64,000 bases of DNA, taken from NCBI GenBank assembly GCA_020723305.1, contig DYJC01000004.1, positions 286,713 through 350,712 of the forward strand, given 5' to 3'. The number at the start of each line of letters is the position of its first letter. Position 1 is the stretch's first letter. Of the stretch, positions 1 to 8,698 are shown in pieces. This stretch comes from Desulfosudis oleivorans. Lineage in GTDB: Bacteria; Desulfobacterota; Desulfobacteria; Desulfobacterales; SURF-7. A program made the position numbers and the translations under genes. The notes below the pieces were generated by a model. The model saw only the letters and a list, made by a program, of their open reading frames with translations. It had not been told where the DNA came from and searched no databases.

Positions 1-591
1 ATCATTCCCCTGGATCTTCCGGGGATTACCCGCGGAAAACCACTGGACAAGATGGGCCAGAGACCGTTGAATCAGGGGTCGATTATTTTCCAGGATTCAA
101 AAATTCCCAAAAAATATATGGCTGTGTCGAACCCGGATTTTCTGAAAACCACGGCGGGAAGAGGCCTTGCCAATGTCAACGGCGGGATGGCGATTGTGTT
201 TGCGGGTCTGGCAAAGGCGGCCTATGATGAGGCATACCGGTATGCCAAAAAACGCGTCCAGGGCGGGATGCGGATTTTTGAACACAAGAATATCAAACTA
301 AAACTCATGCAGATGTTTACCCAGGTGGAAGCTGCACGGGCAAACGCCCGGCGAATGGCCATGTATAACCTGGCCAATCCTATGAGCCCTTCCGTGGCTC
401 ATGCCGTAGCCGCCAAGTGTTTGTCCACGGAAACGGCTACAAATGTGGCCAGCGATGCCATGCAGATATTCGGCGGATATGGTCTAACCAGGGAATATCC
501 CATTGAAAAAATATTCCGGGATGCACGGGCCGGCATGATCGAAGATGGGGTCAATGAAGTGCTGCTGATCAAAGCGACAGAATTTATGTAG
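1..591 (+). CDS. Acyl-CoA dehydrogenase, C-terminal part (5' end outside window)
   Basis: The reading frame is open from the first base, so the gene starts upstream; 196 residues of a family that normally has about 380 are present. The visible part is the end of the middle beta domain and the whole C-terminal helical domain. Typical family segments are GRGLANVNGGMAIVFAG, the IFGGYGLTREYP flavin/dimer segment and a terminal IEDGVNEV that sits where the catalytic-base glutamate loop (IYEGTNEI type) lies in many members. The enzyme would oxidise acyl-CoA to enoyl-CoA and pass electrons to ETF. Chain-length specificity cannot be judged. The SDR that follows 120 bp downstream on the same strand may share a lipid-related role. 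Confidence 0.93.
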   Translation: MIPLDLPGITRGKPLDKMGQRPLNQGSIIFQDSKIPKKYMAVSNPDFLKTTAGRGLANVNGGMAIVFAGLAKAAYDEAYRYAKKRVQGGMRIFEHKNIKLKLMQMFTQVEAARANARRMAMYNLANPMSPSVAHAVAAKCLSTETATNVASDAMQIFGGYGLTREYPIEKIFRDARAGMIEDGVNEVLLIKATEFM

Positions 592-711
592 TGCCGGCAA
601 TGCCAGTTGGTAACAGACGGAAATTGTTTTTGATATGCCAGTGTCGAAAGCGATTTCCGTCCTTCTTCTATTTTTATTGAGCATCTATGAATTATCGAAA
701 AGGAACCGTGC

Positions 712-1530
712 ATGAAGACATTCACTAACAAGGTTGCTGCAATCACAGGGGCCGCATCCGGTATCGGGCAAATGCTGGCGGTCAATCTGTCTGCCAGAGG
801 GTGTGAAGTTGCCATATCGGATATTGATGCAAACGGTCTGCAACAAACCGCAGAGATGGCGAAAAAACAGAATGGAGAAGTCACGATTCATGAAGTGGAT
901 GTCGCCCGGCAGGATAGTGTTGAGCATTATGCAGCAGACGTTGTAAAACAGCATGGCCGGGTGGACATGCTCATCAACAATGCCGGTGTATCACTGGCCC
1001 AGAGCATTGAAGATGTAACCTATTCCGATTTCAACTGGCTGATGGGAATCAACTTCTGGGGTGTAGTATATGGCGTAAAGGCTTTTCTTCCCTATCTGAA
1101 ACAACAGCCGGAAAGCCATATTGTCAATATTTCCAGCATAAACGGATTTATCACCTGGCCCAATCATGCTCCCTATTGCGCTTCCAAATTTGCAGTAAAG
1201 GGTTTTACGGAAACCCTGTGGCAGGAGCTTCGGCACACAAACGTCCAGGTATCCTGTGTTCATCCGGGAGGAATCAAGACAAACATCGCCCGCAATACCC
1301 GGTTTTACAGATCTCCGGGCAATAAGTTAAATCATGAACAGTCGATTGAAGCATTTGACAAGATCGCCGGAACTTCTTCGGATAAGGCAGCCCGGCTGAT
1401 CATCGAAGGTATTCTGAAAAACAAACAGCGTATCCTGGTCGGTCCGGATGCCTATGTGCTGGACATATTGACGCGCCTGTTCCCGGTGAAGTTCGTAAAA
1501 TGGATAGCAGCAATCGCCGGACGAAAATAA
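712..1530 (+). CDS. Short-chain dehydrogenase/reductase (SDR) family oxidoreductase
   Basis: 272 residues, the usual length for a classical SDR. The N-terminal Rossmann fold has the TGAASGIG cofactor loop near residues 12-19. An acidic residue after the second strand (SDID) suggests preference for NAD(H). The NNAG motif, the ISS serine and the YCASK catalytic Tyr-x3-Lys follow in order. The C-terminus is mildly hydrophobic and basic (near VKFVKWIAAIAGRK), which may associate with membrane. The substrate is not evident; the acyl-CoA dehydrogenase upstream hints at lipid or acyl metabolism, which is inference. Confidence 0.9.
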   Translation: MKTFTNKVAAITGAASGIGQMLAVNLSARGCEVAISDIDANGLQQTAEMAKKQNGEVTIHEVDVARQDSVEHYAADVVKQHGRVDMLINNAGVSLAQSIEDVTYSDFNWLMGINFWGVVYGVKAFLPYLKQQPESHIVNISSINGFITWPNHAPYCASKFAVKGFTETLWQELRHTNVQVSCVHPGGIKTNIARNTRFYRSPGNKLNHEQSIEAFDKIAGTSSDKAARLIIEGILKNKQRILVGPDAYVLDILTRLFPVKFVKWIAAIAGRK

Positions 1531-1551
1531 GTAACGCGGGTCTCCGTCAAT

Positions 1552-2025
1552 TTATTGAATAAGAAGATATCGGATCCATCCTTTGTCGGGATCTCTATCC
1601 AGACATTTTACGGATTGGAATTTTTCTTCATTATTTTTATCCACTCCGAGATTTTTTTTGTCTTCGACCAGGATATGCTCCTTGATCCATTTTTTCAGCA
1701 GCTTTTCCATATTCCCCTTGAGTTCATTCAAGGATTTAATTCCTTTCAGCAGATCGTTGATCTCTTCGACAATGGCATGATGTTTTTGAATATGATCATC
1801 AAAATCCAGATATTGAATATCCTGCATATATTGTTTTTCGCTTTTAAAATGTTCGTCAACGTATTGCCGCAAATGGTTCAGCAGAAATTTGAATTCCGGA
1901 GCTTCTTCCATGGGATCTTCAAAATCGATCAGCTCATTTGCAATCGCAAACAGCAACCGATGCTGGGAATCGATATGATCGACACCCAGACGACACTCTT
2001 TTGTCCATTTCATCCGTTCACCCAT
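1552..2025 (-). CDS. Bacteriohemerythrin-like O2-binding protein
   Basis: 157 residues from an ATG at 2025 that is preceded by a good GGAGG ribosome site; the frame stays open upstream to 2247, but that extension has no recognisable homology and no site of its own. The four-helix hemerythrin fold is marked by the iron ligands in order: SQH, DEHF with the following SEK glutamate, DDHIQKHH and KEHILVED. Such proteins bind O2 (or NO) at a di-iron centre and are common in microaerophiles and anaerobes as O2 carriers or sensors. The C-terminal 30 residues or so after the last ligand are unusual and charged. It appears monocistronic and converges on the SDR gene. Confidence 0.87.
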   Translation of the reverse strand: MGERMKWTKECRLGVDHIDSQHRLLFAIANELIDFEDPMEEAPEFKFLLNHLRQYVDEHFKSEKQYMQDIQYLDFDDHIQKHHAIVEEINDLLKGIKSLNELKGNMEKLLKKWIKEHILVEDKKNLGVDKNNEEKFQSVKCLDRDPDKGWIRYLLIQ

Positions 2026-2447
2026 CACTTTCCTCCAATAACAAAGTGTTACTTCCCCGTCACGCGGAAATGAATAAAATAGGAGCCTGGCATCCGTATT
2101 TCCAACTTTCCCTTTGTGGTGTAATATCTCTCCAGGAGATACATTTTCCATCAACACAAACCCAAGCTGTGAAACCTGCTGGGGGAAAATTTCCGGATCA
2201 AACGTGGACAAAATGGGTTCACCACGACGTTTTGTGTAACGCTTCAAATCATTAACTGTTTTATGATCCTGATGAGAGTAATGTTTTTCCGAAATCGCAT
2301 AATCAAAAACAAGTTCCGATTCCAGACCGGCACATGACTGGATGGATGTCAGGGTTTTAAAAACAGCTGCGATTCATACGCAAAGTGGAGAGCTTGAATG
2401 ACAGCCGCCATTTGTGCAGTCCGGCCTCTCTTTTTGGATTTCATCTT

Positions 2448-2590
2448 CAAGCTATCTCAAAAAAGTCTTTTGGCCCAAACTCTGCGTTGGATTCATATTT
2501 CAAATCCTCGACATACTCCGTGTATGCCTGCGGTTCGAAATCTGAATCCGCCTTGATTTTGAACCAAAATCTTTTTTTTGAGATAGCTTG
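2448..2590. repeat. 143-bp imperfect palindrome, MITE-like
   Basis: The ends are perfect inverted copies over about 17 bases, starting CAAGCTATCTCAAAAAA on the left and ending with its complement TTTTTTGAGATAGCTTG on the right. Inside, similarity between the arms continues almost to the centre (for example TTTGGCCCAAA against TTTGGTTCAAA, and GGATTCATATTTC against GGATTCAGATTTC), so the RNA or single strand would fold into one long hairpin. No coding capacity and no clear target duplication were seen. It is most likely a mobile, non-autonomous palindromic repeat. Confidence 0.7.
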
Positions 2591-2727
2591 TTGTTATTTC
2601 CCTGAATTTTTTCCAGATGAATTGTATAGTCTGATGATCCATTTTGTATGGGTTGTACAGCTAAAAATCCCATATTCCAATCCCAAAAGCAACCATGAAA
2701 AATAGAACCATGATACCGTTAAGGAAT

Positions 2728-2761
2728 GTAGGTCGAGTTGAGGAATTGAAACCCGATCTAC
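2728..2761. repeat. Short REP-type palindrome
   Basis: A 34-base inverted repeat with arms GTAGGTCGAGTT and its near-complement AACCCGATCTAC around GAGGAATTG. It closely resembles the widespread REP class with GTAGGTCGGGTT ends, often linked to REP-associated transposases. No transposase gene is present in the window. Confidence 0.55.
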
Positions 2762-2889
2762 GAAACCTTATTTTTATTTGACACACAAGTCTTGGATTGG
2801 TATTGATTCGAATCTGAAAAGCGAATAATGATCCTCTGAAAATTCACTGGCAATAAGCCAACTTCAAGCATATTCTGATAGGTTCGGCA

Positions 2890-4227
2890 ATGAATAAAAC
2901 GACGATAACTCCAGTTTTAGATCCCGCTGCATATTACAGATTTGCACCTGCGGATGTCGCTGCCCGTCTCAAAAGTGACCCCTCGCGAGGCCTTGATACC
3001 CAAGAGGCGGTCTTCCGGAGCGAACATATTGGAAAAAATTTGTTGATTGAGCGGGGAGTCCGCCCATTATGGCTGTTGTTATGGGATCAGTTTGCAAGCA
3101 CACTTGTGTTCATTCTCTTGATCGCGGCTGCGATATCCGCTATCGTGGGCAGCCTAAAAGACGCCATTGCCATTCTGGCCATTATTCTTCTCAATGCAGC
3201 CTTGGGATTTGTTCAGGAATTCCGTGCTGAGCGGGCCATGGCTGCCCTTCGCCGGCTTGCAGTTCCAAAGGTTCGCGTCCGCCGTGATGGCATGGTTGTC
3301 GAGCTTTCTTCCTCAGATCTGGTGCCCGGTGATCTGGTCCTTCTAGAAGCCGGGAATCTGGTACCCGCGGATGGCCGGATTTTTGAATCCGCCAGCCTTC
3401 GGATACAGGAAGCTGTGTTGACCGGAGAATCAGTGGCTGTTGAGAAACAGACTGCGCCACTTACCGGAGATGACCATCTATCAATTGGCGATCAGAGCAA
3501 TATGATCTTTATGGGTACCAGTGTGGCTCATGGACGAGGTTTGATGATGGTCACCGCCACCGGTATGAACACTGAGCTGGGACGAGTGGCGGATCTTCTT
3601 CAGGGTGTTGGCAGTATGACAACGCCCTTGCAGCAACGCCTTAACCGGCTGGGCCACTCCCTGGCTTTCGCGGCGCTATTTGTTGTCTTAGCCATCTTTG
3701 GCTTGGGCATCCTAATGGATGAAGATTGGAAGCTTATGTTCATGACCTCGGTTAGCATGGCGGTAGCCGTAATTCCTGAGGGGCTTCCCGCAGTCGTCAC
3801 CATTGCGCTTGCCCTTGGCGCCCAAAGGATGCTGCGCCGAAACGCACTTATCCGCCGGTTACCCGCCGTGGAAACCCTTGGATCAGTGACCGTCATCTGT
3901 TCAGACAAGACCGGAACGCTCACTGAAAACCGGATGACCGTCACTGTGCTGGATTTGGCCGGACACCGGATCGACATCTCGGAGGAACTCATCCATCGGA
4001 TGCCCGTCACGGCAATCGAACATGAGGGAACGACGCTTATCAAGGAAAAGCCATCACTGGCTTTGCTCCTCATGGGGGGAGCGCTCTGTAGCGACGCGGT
4101 GTTGAAACCCGATTCCGCGCGCCCTGGTAATTTCCATGCGGTTGGCGATCCGACCGAGGGGGCATTAGTGATTGCTGCTGCACGCTATGGGCTTCTGAAA
4201 GATCGGCTTGATGTAAACCCCGAATAA
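2890..4227 (+). pseudogene. Truncated P-type cation-transporting ATPase (N-terminal half)
   Basis: 445 residues of an enzyme that is normally about 900. Present are the cation-ATPase N-terminal domain, the first two membrane helices (near residues 60-115), the actuator domain with the LTGES loop, helices 3-4 with the PEGLP ion-binding segment, and the phosphorylation site CSDKTGTLTENRM. The frame stops in the start of the nucleotide-binding domain, just after DPTEGALV, so the KGA/TGD/GDGxND parts of the hydrolysis machinery and all C-terminal helices are missing. The cardiolipin synthase gene begins 23 bp later, so the second half was probably lost by deletion. By family it resembled Ca2+/PMR1-like ATPases. 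It is very unlikely to pump. Confidence 0.9.
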
Positions 4228-4250
4228 ATGTACTTTTTTACTGACAGCTG

Positions 4251-5672
4251 TTGTATATTATGAAACTCACTTTGGATACCGGAATTATTTTACTGGCGCT
4301 GGATGTTTACGCTGTTTACCGGGCCATCTCCCGTAGTCACGGTGTCAACAGTACGTTGGCCTGGATCTTTGCAATTCTTGCATTTCCCGGAATAGGCGCC
4401 ATAGCATATCTGCTTGTTGCCAATCCGGGCATCAAAAACACAACCCGCCGTAAACGCCTTGGGAACGAAACCATCCGTAAGTCCATTTCGGAGAACGTCC
4501 GCGATACCCACTTAAAGGAACAAGGATCCATTCTCCATCTTTCATCCGTTCTGACTGGGCTGCTTCCCACCGGAGGCAACACGGTGGAACTGCTCACTGA
4601 AAATGAATACGTATTTGAGAAAATCGAACAGGAAGTCCTTGCAGCCAAACTTTTCATATGGGTTGAGTATTACATCATCAGCAATGATGAAACCGGGAGG
4701 CGCTTTCTGGATTTACTTGCCGGGAAGGCCCGCGAGGGAGTGCATGTTTTGCTGCTTTATGATGCGGTGGGGTCCCTTCGGATCGATGGAAAGCGAATCG
4801 CCGCTATCAGAGCCGCAGGGGGAAAAGCCGAGGCGTTTCTTCCCGTCAATCCGTTAAGACGCCGGTGGGCGGTTCATTTGCGGAACCACCGCAAGATGAT
4901 TGTCATCGATGGAATTCTGGGGTTCACCGGTGGAATGAACATGGGCAACGAATATTCCGGAGTTATGAGAAAAAAAAAGAAAACGCTTCATTTCCGGGAT
5001 ACTCATTTGATGTTATGCGGGCCTGCGGTGTCCAGCCTATCCCAAACCTTTGCGGAGGACTGGGCATTTGCTACCGGTGAAACTCTTTCCTTTCCCACAC
5101 GTCTTCATAGTGCCATTGGCGGAGAGGCCATAGTTGCGATAGTGCCGAGCGGACCGGACCAGGAAAATAACGCCAGCAGCTTTGTTTACTTTTCCGGGAT
5201 CGCCACCGCAAGCAAGCGTTGCTATCTCTCCACGCCCTACCTTATTCCGGATGAACCTACCATCCGGGCGCTGATCAGTGCTGCTTCTCGGGGCGTGGAT
5301 GTCAGAATTCTGGTTCCGGCCAGAAGCGATGTAGCGATTATTTCGCCGGCTGCCCGTTCGTATTACCCCAAGTTCGTAAATGCAGGTATCCGGATTTATG
5401 AATACACGCCACGCATGCTTCACGCAAAATCCATAGTTGTGGACGAAAATTGGGGGGTCGTCGGCTCTGCAAACACGGATATCCGGAGCTTTAAATTAAA
5501 TTTTGAGCTGGGTGCTCTAGTAGTCGATACAACCTTCGCCAAACTTTTGGAAGATAAATTCTTTAAAGACCTTGAACAGAGTAAAGAAATACGGTCTGAA
5601 GATCTCAATCAAAAAACAATCTTTGCCCGCCTCTTTGAAGGCGCTTGCCGGCTGTTGTCTCCTCTGCTTTGA
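4251..5672 (+). CDS. cls: Cardiolipin synthase, phospholipase D family
   Basis: 473 residues, normal length. Two N-terminal hydrophobic segments (PLDc_N, about residues 8-60) anchor it in the inner membrane. Two HKD catalytic motifs follow: HRKMIVID near residue 220 followed by GGMNMGNEYSG, and HAKSIVVD near residue 390 followed by GSANTDIRS. The enzyme condenses two phosphatidylglycerol molecules to cardiolipin and glycerol, or uses phosphatidylethanolamine. An ATG three codons downstream (4260) is an alternative start; neither has a strong ribosome site. It lies directly after the broken ATPase gene. Confidence 0.93.
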   Translation: MYIMKLTLDTGIILLALDVYAVYRAISRSHGVNSTLAWIFAILAFPGIGAIAYLLVANPGIKNTTRRKRLGNETIRKSISENVRDTHLKEQGSILHLSSVLTGLLPTGGNTVELLTENEYVFEKIEQEVLAAKLFIWVEYYIISNDETGRRFLDLLAGKAREGVHVLLLYDAVGSLRIDGKRIAAIRAAGGKAEAFLPVNPLRRRWAVHLRNHRKMIVIDGILGFTGGMNMGNEYSGVMRKKKKTLHFRDTHLMLCGPAVSSLSQTFAEDWAFATGETLSFPTRLHSAIGGEAIVAIVPSGPDQENNASSFVYFSGIATASKRCYLSTPYLIPDEPTIRALISAASRGVDVRILVPARSDVAIISPAARSYYPKFVNAGIRIYEYTPRMLHAKSIVVDENWGVVGSANTDIRSFKLNFELGALVVDTTFAKLLEDKFFKDLEQSKEIRSEDLNQKTIFARLFEGACRLLSPLL

Positions 5673-5732
5673 TTTCATTGGATACAACGATATCAAATGG
5701 AAGTAACTCCACCAAACAGGCAAGGAGGCATA

Positions 5733-5934
5733 ATGATATCTCAAAAATCCCAACATCCCCAATTGCCAAGGCCCCATTGATCCGGATATTTTTATCCCAT
5801 GCCCGAAAAATCCGACCATCTGCAAGTTCATGATTCAGCTGGGCTGGTTTGATGAACTGAGCTCCTGGGTCATGAATGTCAACCGATATCTGTCGCCAGA
5901 CCGGGGACTAGGGACGGAGGACTATGGTACATGA
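5733..5934 (+). pseudogene. Frameshifted small gene, unknown function
   Basis: A strong ribosome site (AAGGAGG) precedes an ATG at 5733 (MISQ). The frame closes after 15 codons. The adjacent frame, entered by dropping one A of the five-A run at 5743-5747, is open to a TGA at 5932-5934 and reads like protein, with CQGPIDPDIFIPCPKNP, then CKFMIQLGWFDELSSW. Corrected, it would be about 66 residues with three cysteines in the first half. I do not recognise the family. The last dozen codons run into the palindrome at 5910-6005, so the 3' end may also be damaged. A single-base sequencing error is the alternative to a real mutation. Confidence 0.4.
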
Positions 5935-6005
5935 AAGTATGAAAATAAAAAACTACTATAAGGGTCTCGATTCATACTTTCATGTACGTCCCTTAGTCCG
6001 TCCCT
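5910..6005. repeat. Long inverted repeat (REP/RAYT-like palindrome)
   Basis: Left arm AGGGACGGAGGACTATGGTA followed by CATGAAAGTATGAA, right arm TTCATACTTTCATGTAC followed by GTCCCTTAGTCCGTCCCT. The arms pair over about 34 bases with a small mismatch block around a 28-base loop. GGGAC-rich ends resemble REP elements mobilised by tyrosine transposases. It lies between the frameshifted gene and the 3' end of nrdJ. Confidence 0.6.
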
Positions 6006-6069
6006 ATTTATATATAAAAAATTCCAACCAACAAGATAGTATCATGATCGTACCAATACCGAAATTTAC
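5935..6069. other. Gap between palindrome and the nrdJ 3' end
   Basis: Mostly the right half of the inverted repeat, then about 60 bases of AT-rich sequence with no gene. The palindrome may act as transcription end for nrdJ, but no T-tract follows it on the minus strand, so this is not a clear terminator. Confidence 0.4.
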
Positions 6070-8559
6070 TTATCCGCACTTGGTATACCCACAGGCATGG
6101 CAAGTCACACATCCCTCTTCAAAGCTGATATGCCGGCCGCACTCCGGGCATTCGTCACCTTTAAAGGTATTGCCGAACCGTTTGGTTTTGCCGTTTTTGT
6201 TTTTGATATATCGCTGCTCCAGAATCTGGCCGATTGCATCCGGGATGGAAAGAACCAGCTCCCCGTTATAAAAAACCGTATGTTCCCCCCGGATTCCCTT
6301 GACCTGTTCAATAATATTATCCACGGTTACGCCGGAGCGGAGCGCCAGAGAGATCAGACGGCCGATTGCCTCTGTCTTGGCCATGGTGGATTTCCCGGAT
6401 TTGCCGATTGTTGCGAACACCTCAAACGGCCGTCCTTCATATTCGGTAACGGTAACATAAAGATGCCCCATTCCAGTCCGGATCTTGGTTGTAAAACCCT
6501 CCAAGGTTTCCGGCCTGTCCTGCACCATGGACATAAAACTGTCCTCTGTCATCTTCTTTGCAGGAAAGGAGAGAACCTGATTCTCCTTGCTGCCGTCACG
6601 ATAGATGGTAACGCCTTTGCATCCCAGTTCATATGCCATATCATAAATCTTACGCACATCCTCTTCTGTAGCGTCCTTGGGAAGATTAACGGTTTTGGAT
6701 ACCGCATTATCCGTATGCTGCTGAAAAGCTGCCTGCATACGAACATGCCAGGTGGCTGAAATATCATGGGCCGTAACAAACACCCTTCTGACATCTGCCG
6801 GGATCTCTTCCATATCCCGTATACTTCCTTTTTCCGCAATCTTTGTCATCAATTCTTTGCTGTAAAAACCTCTTTGTCTCGCAACCTGTTCAAAGTATGA
6901 GTTTACTTCCACCAGCTTATCGTTATCCATTACATTCCGGACAAAACTGAGGGCAAACAGCGGCTCAACCCCGCTTGAACAGCCGGCAATGATACTTAAT
7001 GTGCCTGTCGGCGCAATGGTCGTGGTTGTTGCATTCCGATACCGGCAATCTTTCTGATCCTTGAAAATGCTTTTATCGAAATTGAGGAACACACCTCGTT
7101 CTTCGGCAAGCTGCTTTGAAGCAGCATGGGATTCCTCCTGCACGAATTTCATTACTTCTTCCGCAATGGCAAGCGCCTGGTCCGAATCATAGGGAATGCC
7201 CAGTTGAAAAAGAAGATCTGCAAAACCCATGACGCCCAGACCGATTTTCCGGTTTCCCTTTACCATCTTTTCAATTTCCGAAAGAGGATACTTTGACTGA
7301 TCAATGGTATTGTCCAAAAACCGGACTGCATTCCATATCAGTTTTTTCAACCCCTCATAATCAATTTCCGAGACCGCCCCTCTTTGGTAGACAAACTTAG
7401 CCAGGTTGATGGACCCCAGGTTGCAGGCCTCCATGGGGAGAAGCGGCTGCTCTCCGCAAGGATTGGTACTTTCAATCTCTCCCAACTCAGGCGTTGGATT
7501 ATCCCGGTTGATGCGATCCAGAAAAATAATGCCCGGGTCTCCGTTTTTCCAGGCATGTTTAACCAGATTCTGATAGGTTTCATCTGCATTCAATTGCCCG
7601 GTTTTTTCCCGGTTGGATGGATTGATCAAATCATAGTTTTCCTTGTTCTGAACCGCTTTCATGAATGAATCCGTGATACCGACCGATATGTTAAAATTAT
7701 TCAGCGCCTTGTCATCCTGTTTGCAGGTAATGAACTCCAATATATCCGGATGATCAATCCGGAGGATAGCCATATTGGCACCACGGCGTGTGCCTCCCTG
7801 CTTGACCTGCTCGGTTGCGGTATTGAACACCTTCATAAAGGAAACCGGCCCGGAAGCAATGCCCCCTGTGGTTCCGACACGGCTGTTGGCCGGCCGGAGC
7901 CGGGAAAATGAGAAACCGGTTCCTCCGCCTGATTTATGAATCAGGGCTGCATGTTTAATGGAATTAAAGATATCATCCATGCTGTCTTCTACGGGCAGAA
8001 CAAAACAGGCCGCAAGCTGCCCAAGCCGACGTCCCGCATTCATTAGCGTTGGTGAATTGGGGAGAAATTCAAACCGCGTCATCATCTGATAAAAAACCTT
8101 TTCCATCTCCTTTACGCGAGTATCGTCATCACAGTATTTTTTTTCCGCCTTGGCAATAAATCCGGCAACGCGGCCAAACATCTGTTCCGCTTTTTCAATA
8201 ACCTTGCCCTGAAGATTCTTTTTCAGATATCTTCTTTCCAGAACCAATCTTGCATTATCGGACAGCGTAAGATCATTTTTGATAAAAACCGTTTTATCCA
8301 GGTGGATGGGTGATGGCTTTTTCAATCCATATTCAAGCAGTTTGGATTCAATCATTTTTTCAATAACAGGCATGGTAATGGTATAGGTCTCCATCTTGGC
8401 GATCTCTTCCCGGACAAACCGGCTGATCGCCATGGCCTGTTCCGGGTTGATTGGATTTTCTTTTGCGATAATATCTGAAAAGCGACGATCATCCCATCGA
8501 TATGCGGATAAATCAAACCGCCCGTCATCCATGATTAAAACCTTGCCCCTATGACCCAT
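6070..8559 (-). CDS. nrdJ: Vitamin B12-dependent (class II) ribonucleotide reductase
   Basis: 829 residues. It makes deoxyribonucleotides from ribonucleotides using adenosylcobalamin as radical source, so it works without O2. After an N-terminal ATP-cone-like region come PNSPTLMNAG, the dNTP-site and barrel segments KSGGGTGFSFS and QVKQGGTRRGAN, and the active-site loop NPCGEQPLL with the conserved Asn, Cys and Glu. A TSCPD-type domain (GMGHLYVTVTEYEGRPFEVF) and a C-terminal cysteine cluster (CPECGRH, CVTCHACGYTKCG) complete it; the latter probably binds zinc or relays reducing power. The gene is preceded by two NrdR-like boxes. The cbiMQO uptake operon in this window fits the need for cobalt. 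Confidence 0.95.
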   Translation of the reverse strand: MGHRGKVLIMDDGRFDLSAYRWDDRRFSDIIAKENPINPEQAMAISRFVREEIAKMETYTITMPVIEKMIESKLLEYGLKKPSPIHLDKTVFIKNDLTLSDNARLVLERRYLKKNLQGKVIEKAEQMFGRVAGFIAKAEKKYCDDDTRVKEMEKVFYQMMTRFEFLPNSPTLMNAGRRLGQLAACFVLPVEDSMDDIFNSIKHAALIHKSGGGTGFSFSRLRPANSRVGTTGGIASGPVSFMKVFNTATEQVKQGGTRRGANMAILRIDHPDILEFITCKQDDKALNNFNISVGITDSFMKAVQNKENYDLINPSNREKTGQLNADETYQNLVKHAWKNGDPGIIFLDRINRDNPTPELGEIESTNPCGEQPLLPMEACNLGSINLAKFVYQRGAVSEIDYEGLKKLIWNAVRFLDNTIDQSKYPLSEIEKMVKGNRKIGLGVMGFADLLFQLGIPYDSDQALAIAEEVMKFVQEESHAASKQLAEERGVFLNFDKSIFKDQKDCRYRNATTTTIAPTGTLSIIAGCSSGVEPLFALSFVRNVMDNDKLVEVNSYFEQVARQRGFYSKELMTKIAEKGSIRDMEEIPADVRRVFVTAHDISATWHVRMQAAFQQHTDNAVSKTVNLPKDATEEDVRKIYDMAYELGCKGVTIYRDGSKENQVLSFPAKKMTEDSFMSMVQDRPETLEGFTTKIRTGMGHLYVTVTEYEGRPFEVFATIGKSGKSTMAKTEAIGRLISLALRSGVTVDNIIEQVKGIRGEHTVFYNGELVLSIPDAIGQILEQRYIKNKNGKTKRFGNTFKGDECPECGRHISFEEGCVTCHACGYTKCG

Positions 8560-8639
8560 TGCGCCTCCTCAACCGTATGATGGTAAATATGGTCCGTAGT
8601 AAAAAATTTTTTATTTATTCCTGTAAAGTTTTTCTGCTC

Positions 8640-8686
8640 ATACTATATGTTGTATGTCAAGAAAAAATCATCACAACATATGACAC
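8640..8686 (-). promoter_or_regulatory. Pair of NrdR-type boxes upstream of nrdJ
   Basis: Box 1 at 8640-8655 (ATACTATATGTTGTAT) matches the published NrdR consensus acaCwAtATaTwGtgt at 13 of 16 positions. A weaker box 2 lies at 8671-8686. Their centres are 31 bp apart, the canonical spacing that places both boxes on one face of the helix. Together they lie 80-130 bp before the nrdJ ATG. NrdR is the usual repressor of ribonucleotide reductase genes. Confidence 0.6.
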
Positions 8687-8698
8687 ATTTTACCAGGA

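Larger units (their letters stand above)
2026..2889. other. 864-bp gene-free stretch with two palindromic elements
   Basis: I see no convincing gene here. The part next to the hemerythrin (2026-2247) is an open in-frame extension of that gene without homology. The stretch then holds a long imperfect palindrome at 2448-2590 and a short REP-type palindrome at 2728-2761, described separately. The bases just before the ATPase remnant are AT-rich and could contain its former promoter. Confidence 0.6.

Noticed and set aside
2026..2247. In-frame extension of the hemerythrin gene by 74 residues
   Set aside because: There is no homology in the extension, and the internal ATG at 2025 has a strong ribosome site while the upstream ATG has none.
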